From JAIVJG01 sp964236735 (GTDB lineage: Bacteria > Acidobacteriota > Blastocatellia > Pyrinomonadales > Pyrinomonadaceae), in NCBI GenBank assembly GCA_964236735.1, contig CAXSFM010000005.1:198091-262090 (forward strand): a stretch of DNA of 64,000 nt, in the 5' to 3' direction. Below, one piece after another: positions 59,831-64,000 of this stretch (the stretch's first letter is position 1; every line of letters starts with the position of its first letter). The position numbers and the translations under genes were made by a program. The notes beneath the pieces are model-generated. The model did no database searches. It was given only the letters and a program-made list of their open reading frames with translations, and was not told the origin of the DNA.

Positions 59831-60855
59831 GCTGCTTGCACCTCCGCGCCGTTTTGTTGAGCGAGCAAATAATCATCCAGCCCCTTGCCGAGATGCGCCG
59901 GCCACGTCCGGGCGCGCACCTGAAAGCGTGCGGCCTGCAATTCATCCATCAAACGAAAGAGCGCCCCGCTCACCGCTTCGTTCTGCCGCCAGTCCGCGTC
60001 ATACGCCACGACGACGCGCTTGAGATTTGGAAACTCGGCGCGCAAATTCGCGGCGAAGTCCGCCCCGAAGCACGAGACACCCGCCACGCCGATGACCGGC
60101 GCATCAGTCAGGTGTGCGATGACAGATGCCTTCAACCCGCCCTCAGTGATGCACACTTCGCTCGCTTCGCGCAGCAGGTGATTGTTGGCGTAGTTGACGG
60201 GAGAACCCGATGATGCGCCGCCGTCGCGGTCGCGCGAAGAGAGCCAGACGTACTTCGTCTTGCCGAGCGACTCGTCGAGGCGATATTGCAAAGCCTGAAT
60301 CTGTCTCGTCGTGCTGCGATATGGAACGAAGAAACCCGGTCGCGCGACTCTCACCATGCGCCACCGTCCGCCTTCGCGGTAGAAGCCCGGCACGCCTTCG
60401 AGTCCGTAGATGGAAAGCGCGTCGGCGATCTGTTGCCCCTGCCGCTCGTCGGGCGTGTCGGCGAAGCCGCAACGCCCGATCTCCGCGTCCGACAAACCGC
60501 GCGCGCGCAGCGAGCGACGGCGCGCGTCGGAGAGCGAGAGAAACTGTCGAATCACCTTGCAGTAAATCGCGTCGCGATGTTCGAGCGGCGCGCGCGCGTC
60601 AGGCGGCTTTGGTATCGGCGGGGATGATGTGAAGGGGCGCGGCGTATCGCTCAGGATGTGAGTCCAGCCGCCGCGTCCCGGTCTGTCGCTTTTGACGCGG
60701 CGGCAGAAGGCGCGCGTGCCGTCTTCACTGAGGGCGCAGTTGTCGCGCTGCCCGCACACGGGACATGCGACGCGAAGGCGATGGATGGAAATGAGTGGGG
60801 AATTTGGTTTAGGTGTCTTGTCATCGGAACGGTGTGTTGTTAGAATGCGGTTCAC
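59827..60855 (-). CDS. DUF3854/Toprim-type primase-like protein
   Basis: The 342-residue protein starts with a zinc-finger-like CPVCGQRDNCALSEDGTRAFC (about residues 35-55) and continues with LSDAEIGRCGFADTP, then a Toprim-like core: GLKASVIAHLTDAPVIGVAG with a preceding Glu in CITEGG and RVVAYDADWRQNEAV near 285. This pattern fits the DUF3854 group of primase/helicase-loader proteins on mobile elements. The GTG at 60855 has GGAG eight bases ahead, so it is the likely start. It is the first gene of the four-gene coupled operon. Function in element replication is inferred. Confidence 0.82.
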   Translation of the reverse strand: MNRILTTHRSDDKTPKPNSPLISIHRLRVACPVCGQRDNCALSEDGTRAFCRRVKSDRPGRGGWTHILSDTPRPFTSSPPIPKPPDARAPLEHRDAIYCKVIRQFLSLSDARRRSLRARGLSDAEIGRCGFADTPDERQGQQIADALSIYGLEGVPGFYREGGRWRMVRVARPGFFVPYRSTTRQIQALQYRLDESLGKTKYVWLSSRDRDGGASSGSPVNYANNHLLREASEVCITEGGLKASVIAHLTDAPVIGVAGVSCFGADFAANLRAEFPNLKRVVVAYDADWRQNEAVSGALFRLMDELQAARFQVRARTWPAHLGKGLDDYLLAQQNGAEVQAA

Positions 60856-60881
60856 TTGGTTACTCCATTTTCTGTTTTACC

Positions 60882-60915
60882 GAAAAGCCCCGGCCTGCGA
60901 AGTTAGGGGCTTTTC
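60882..60915. terminator. 10-bp hairpin upstream of the element operon
   Basis: GAAAAGCCCC (60882-60891) pairs exactly with GGGGCTTTTC (60906-60915) around a 14-base loop. It lies 27 bases before the GTG start of the primase-like gene, in the operon leader, so it might attenuate transcription. T residues within the stem ends make it terminator-like on both strands. Confidence 0.5.
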
Positions 60916-61050
60916 TGTGCCTAAAAGTTTTAGAGCCTGACCCCCGCACGCCACGACACGACGGGACTCAAGCTCTAAAAGTTGGAGAGACGGCCTTGCT
61001 CTCCGGGACGAATTCGATGAGCGCCGTGATATTTTCGTGGCGGCGCAAAA

Positions 61051-61089
61051 ATACAAGCCGGTGAGTTGAGATAACTCACCGGCTTGTAT
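61051..61089 (-). terminator. Rho-independent terminator of the HTH protein gene
   Basis: A perfect 17-bp stem (ATACAAGCCGGTGAGTT, 61051-61067, with its complement 61073-61089), loop of 5, is followed on the minus strand by TTTTT. It lies 58 bases after the stop of the gene at 61147. Confidence 0.92.
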
Positions 61090-61146
61090 AGCGCATCAAT
61101 CAATCACAGGCATTAAAAACTAGCAAAAGTAATTAATCGGCAATAA

Positions 61147-61995
61147 TTACTTTTGCAACGAGCGCGCGCGTTTCTTAATCTCTTCCTTGAGTTTAGGGAG
61201 ACTCCAACAATCAGCATCTTCAATCCATCTGGATACAGTTGACTTGTCCTTCTTGATTTCCCTGCCGATTTCTTCGTAGGTTGGGAACTTCTTCTTTTGA
61301 CCGGAACGGAGATATAGCGTACATCCTGCCTCGACGAGTTGCTGACAGCGATCCTCATTTTTGACTTTCCGCTCACCCTGCGCTTTTTTCTTTCCTTTCC
61401 TTTTACTAGCACTGCCCTTAGCTGGGCCGGTGTGTGTCTCGATGAGCTTATCAATGTAAGTCCTCGGCGCGGCGAACATTTCGGGGGTAAGCTCTTTAAC
61501 AATGTCGCGTGTGTCTTCCGGCATAATCGGCTTAGGCCAACCCTCTCCTTTCAAGAGTTTTTTAAGTCGCGCTGCATTCCCCCATCGAATCCCATGTTCT
61601 TTACTTGCGGCATGAAGTGCGCCGAGGAGCGCAGTATTAACGGCATCGTCAAGCGCATCGGGTAGTTTCTTGTTAAGAAAATCCCTGACAGACTTTTCAA
61701 ACTCTGCCGCGAAAGCAGCGTCAGCGAATTTGTCAGAGATGATGGACTGGATGTGCATTTTGCCGGCGTCGCCATCATTCAGTCTTCTTGTCACCTCGAC
61801 CAGAGGCCGATAGCTCAGTTGCTTTAAGATTTCAAACGGGCACGCGCCAGTGAAGAATTCCCACAAAGTCTTTATCTGCTGTCGCTCGTCTTCGCTTAAT
61901 GGGTAAGGGCATTCCTCGTTCGCTTCATAGGTTGATATGTAGCCTCCGATTTGTATGGAAATATTTATCGGCTGGAAATATTTTTTGGTGGGCAT
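61147..61995 (-). CDS. element-encoded protein with a C-terminal helix-turn-helix
   Basis: The 282-residue protein has no family I recognise over its first 200 residues, which are helical and charged (LLGALHAASKEHGIRWGNA). A Lys-rich linker (SASKRKGKKKAQGERKVK) leads to a helix-turn-helix near residues 245-265 (PTYEEIGREIKKDKSTVSRW), so it probably binds DNA and may regulate the element. Its sequence is less rich in G+C than the chromosomal genes. The ATG at 61995 has GAAGG five bases ahead, and is preferred over the frame start at 62103. A clear terminator follows. Confidence 0.7.
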   Translation of the reverse strand: MPTKKYFQPINISIQIGGYISTYEANEECPYPLSEDERQQIKTLWEFFTGACPFEILKQLSYRPLVEVTRRLNDGDAGKMHIQSIISDKFADAAFAAEFEKSVRDFLNKKLPDALDDAVNTALLGALHAASKEHGIRWGNAARLKKLLKGEGWPKPIMPEDTRDIVKELTPEMFAAPRTYIDKLIETHTGPAKGSASKRKGKKKAQGERKVKNEDRCQQLVEAGCTLYLRSGQKKKFPTYEEIGREIKKDKSTVSRWIEDADCWSLPKLKEEIKKRARSLQK

Positions 61996-62152
61996 GAGAC
62001 CTTCGTGTTGGTCACACTTCTGAAAAAAGAATCGGCGGCGGCACGGGCAGAAATCCGCGTTTGTCCCCGCACCGTCGAGCGCGAGCAGTCCGCCGAAAGT
62101 CAATTCTTACTCTGTTGCATCCCACTCTTTAGCAGCAATCGTCCGCCTTACG

Positions 62153-62458
62153 CTATCGAGGTCGAACCTGACTCGCCGCCTGCTGATGCGGATACAGGGA
62201 ATCGCCCTCGTGCGCGCGAGGTATATAGACTCTCTGCCGCGCCGACATCAGAGCTTCCGGCGTTGAAGTGTCGAAGCCGAGAATTTCAGCCACCTGTTCG
62301 GCCTCGCCCATCTCTCCGACGCGCTCCGGTTCCGGCGTCGCATCAGCGAGCACGGCCTGACGAAGCGGCTTGATGCGCTCGTCAATCATCTCGTTGACGA
62401 CGAGACGGAAGCGCCCTTTCAATTCGTCGAACAACAAATCTATCGCGTCCGGTTTCAT
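62153..62458 (-). CDS. small protein of unknown function in the element
   Basis: This 101-residue frame lies 11 bases downstream of the Fic gene on the same strand. The first 60 residues are acidic and helical (DAIDLLFDELKGRFRLVVNE, MGEAEQVAEILGFDTSTPEAL), in part reminiscent of the recognition part of MerR/excisionase-type helix-turn-helix proteins; the last 25 are not. The composition is coding-like. It could be a Fic partner (antitoxin), since Fic toxins are often next to a small regulator, but the Fic protein here already carries its own inhibitory helix. A frameshift near the C-terminus is possible. Confidence 0.45.
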   Translation of the reverse strand: MKPDAIDLLFDELKGRFRLVVNEMIDERIKPLRQAVLADATPEPERVGEMGEAEQVAEILGFDTSTPEALMSARQRVYIPRAHEGDSLYPHQQAASQVRPR

Positions 62459-62469
62459 CGCAGTATGAG

Positions 62470-63888
62470 TTACGAGCCAATGCTTTTTGCGTGAGCAGCT
62501 TTGGCACTGTCCGCAAGTTTACGAACAAGAGATTTATATATTCGTTCGCAGGTCATATTGATTCTGATTCGCAACGCAGGGCTAATTTCAGGTATTAACT
62601 CAGTGATACGGGCTTCAAACACAATTTTCTTTTCATTATTATTGATGATGATCTCGTCTTCTGTTCCTGAATCTTTTGGAACTTCGTAGCTGAAGGCAAG
62701 AGACAAACTAACTGCCGCCAATGCCTTTGTAGAGAGCATTAGATGCGCCGATTGGCCTCCACTCATTGGTTTGCGAGAAGTGGTTTTTATGAACGGTAGC
62801 ACTCCATTGCCAGTACTTGTATTAAATTGAATGAGGCCACCTTGACTGCTCAGATAGTTTGTAACCTGTGAGAAAAGGGTAGTGTGAAATAGATCGAACA
62901 GTAGCGCCCCCGCTTGATCAACCTGTTCATGCGTGTATCCACCCTTCGTAAAGTACAAGCTCTGTAGTTCGCTAAACACATCGTCAACATTGGGAGAATT
63001 AGCCGCCTTAACGCTTTCTTCAAAGAGCCGAACGGAGTCAAAAGCACGTTCCATCACAAAATCAACGAACGGTTGAAACTTGCCGTTATCGGCTTCCATG
63101 AGAGCCGATAGATAGTGCCCCCGCGATTCCATAAGAATCATCAATGGGATAGAGAGTGCGCGATAAGTGAATACCGAAGCGAGAGCGCGCGCTACTCTTC
63201 CATTGCCGTCGGCGAAGGGGTGAATGAGTATAAATGCGTAGTGAGCATACGAAGACTGGAGCACAGGATGGTCACTCAGGAATTCATCGGTCTGCATTTC
63301 TTTACAGAGGCGATCCATCTCCTGCGGCGTGATATCAACTGGTGCATAGTAATGAGGCTTGTCGTCTCTACCAATCACATGGTTAGGGAGTGATTTGTAT
63401 TCGCCCTTCGGCAGATTCAACTGTTGATACCCCTGCGGGGTAAGGGCACGATATGTCTTTTGGGGAGCACAGATGTCGGCATGTAGCAGCCGAATCCAAG
63501 TGGGGACGATCTCCACGCTCTTCGTCGCGAAGTCCAGTACATGGCTGTAAGCATGTAGCTGAGCTTTGAAGAGAGCCGGCGCGTCTTCCCCCTTTTCTCC
63601 CATCGTGGTTTCCCACATTGAACTCTCAAGAGCGATAGTCATAGTGACGCCAGTGTTGGTGTCGTAAAGCCCTTCGATAGAGCCTGTATCCCAAGCTGTT
63701 GCTCTCTTCACAACTTCCCGTGCTTTTACAAGCAACTGCTCCGTTGCGCCCTCTGTTATCTGAGAAATCTTCGAGGCATAGCGGTCCCATTTCGCCGCAT
63801 CGACAACGGCATTGCGCTTCCAATCCTGAAAACTCGGGAAGGATTTATATTCAGCGTCCGCCGTATAAGAATCTAATAGTTCACTCAT
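62470..63888 (-). CDS. Fic-family protein (AMP transferase), class II
   Basis: The 472-residue protein has the Fic active-site motif HPFADGNGR at residues 223-231, with the catalytic His223. The inhibitory motif T-G-S-I-E-G at residues 68-73 (S/T-x3-E-G/N), N-terminal to the Fic domain, makes this a class II enzyme that keeps itself off until Glu72 moves. Fic proteins attach AMP or related groups to target proteins. A C-terminal domain of about 180 residues (from SPNVDDVFSELQSLY) may bind DNA or targets. Lower G+C and its place in the element suggest acquisition from outside. The ATG at 63888 has no strong ribosome site. Confidence 0.92.
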   Translation of the reverse strand: MSELLDSYTADAEYKSFPSFQDWKRNAVVDAAKWDRYASKISQITEGATEQLLVKAREVVKRATAWDTGSIEGLYDTNTGVTMTIALESSMWETTMGEKGEDAPALFKAQLHAYSHVLDFATKSVEIVPTWIRLLHADICAPQKTYRALTPQGYQQLNLPKGEYKSLPNHVIGRDDKPHYYAPVDITPQEMDRLCKEMQTDEFLSDHPVLQSSYAHYAFILIHPFADGNGRVARALASVFTYRALSIPLMILMESRGHYLSALMEADNGKFQPFVDFVMERAFDSVRLFEESVKAANSPNVDDVFSELQSLYFTKGGYTHEQVDQAGALLFDLFHTTLFSQVTNYLSSQGGLIQFNTSTGNGVLPFIKTTSRKPMSGGQSAHLMLSTKALAAVSLSLAFSYEVPKDSGTEDEIIINNNEKKIVFEARITELIPEISPALRIRINMTCERIYKSLVRKLADSAKAAHAKSIGS

Positions 63889-64000
63889 AGTGAAGGCTCA
63901 ATTATCTTCTCAGTTCATTGATCTTAGTTGCTGCCTTACTTTCTATCTTGAATTCAACTTGTAAGTGCAACTTTTGAACTTGGTCAGTGAAGGGCAAGCT

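Larger units (their letters stand above)
56941..64000. mobile_element. integrated mobile element (left end and interior; right end outside window)
   Basis: From the pdhC 3' end to the window edge the genes change character: a large serine recombinase, a four-gene coupled replication-like operon, an HTH protein and a Fic protein, mostly on the minus strand. The genes from 61 kb on look poorer in G+C than the chromosomal part. The recombinase frame crosses from the element into the pdhC 3' end, so the left attachment junction should lie near 56978-57000. No second copy of the pdhC end was found before 64000, so the right junction lies beyond the window. The element type (phage, plasmid-like or integrative) is not decided. 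Confidence 0.7.

Overview
The window is high-GC, gene-dense chromosomal DNA that best fits a soil Acidobacteriota, probably class Blastocatellia. The evidence is indirect: a very large propeller-type sensor kinase with a LuxR-type regulator, three giant secreted beta-rich proteins (SBBP/Calx-beta/DUF4214, HYR/DUF11, lamin-tail), a bactofilin, a SIMPL protein, and many long intergenic hairpins built from short tandem words. No rRNA, tRNA, insertion sequence or CRISPR array was seen. The taxonomic call is an inference.

Layout. 1-5.8 kb: tail of a Gfo/Idh/MocA oxidoreductase, an M19 dipeptidase and a HyuA/HyuB (hydantoinase/oxoprolinase) pair. HyuB carries an in-frame copy of a hairpin repeat. 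5.9-12.3 kb: MFS transporter, GDT1-type cation exporter, NAD+ synthetase, orphan ExbD, an unknown CxxC protein and TtcA. 12.8-17.5 kb: secreted lamin-tail protein and bactofilin. 17.9-21.6 kb: 2-oxoacid:ferredoxin oxidoreductase alpha and beta genes with a nucleotidyltransferase gene between them. 22-31.9 kb, mostly minus strand: CPA2 antiporter, Lon, Hsp20, CBS-domain protein, SIMPL protein, Rieske protein, a small secreted protein, a ferredoxin and quinolinate synthase. 32.3-39.3 kb: sensor kinase, response regulator and SBBP/Calx-beta/DUF4214 protein; the last two share a 22-nt upstream motif. 40-45.8 kb: a CxxCH secreted protein, a SnoaL-like protein, a phosphoesterase with histone-H1-like tails, a PUA/EVE-like protein and fumarase. 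46-51 kb: HYR protein, rhodanese and a lipoprotein. 51.3-57 kb: genes for a complete 2-oxoacid dehydrogenase complex (E3, E1alpha, E1beta, E2), with a small amber-interrupted gene inside the cluster.

57-64 kb is an integrated mobile element. Its large serine recombinase runs antisense into the 3' end of the E2 gene. It ends a four-gene translationally coupled minus-strand operon with a DUF3854/Toprim primase-like protein, an HTH replication-like protein and a small protein. Further right lie an HTH protein, a small unknown protein and a class II Fic protein. The right end of the element lies beyond the window.

The most unusual feature overall is the repeat landscape. At least five sequence families of long inverted repeats, each made of short repeated words, sit at gene ends. 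Several supply the stop codon of the upstream gene, two are nested in one another, and one has become part of the HyuB reading frame.
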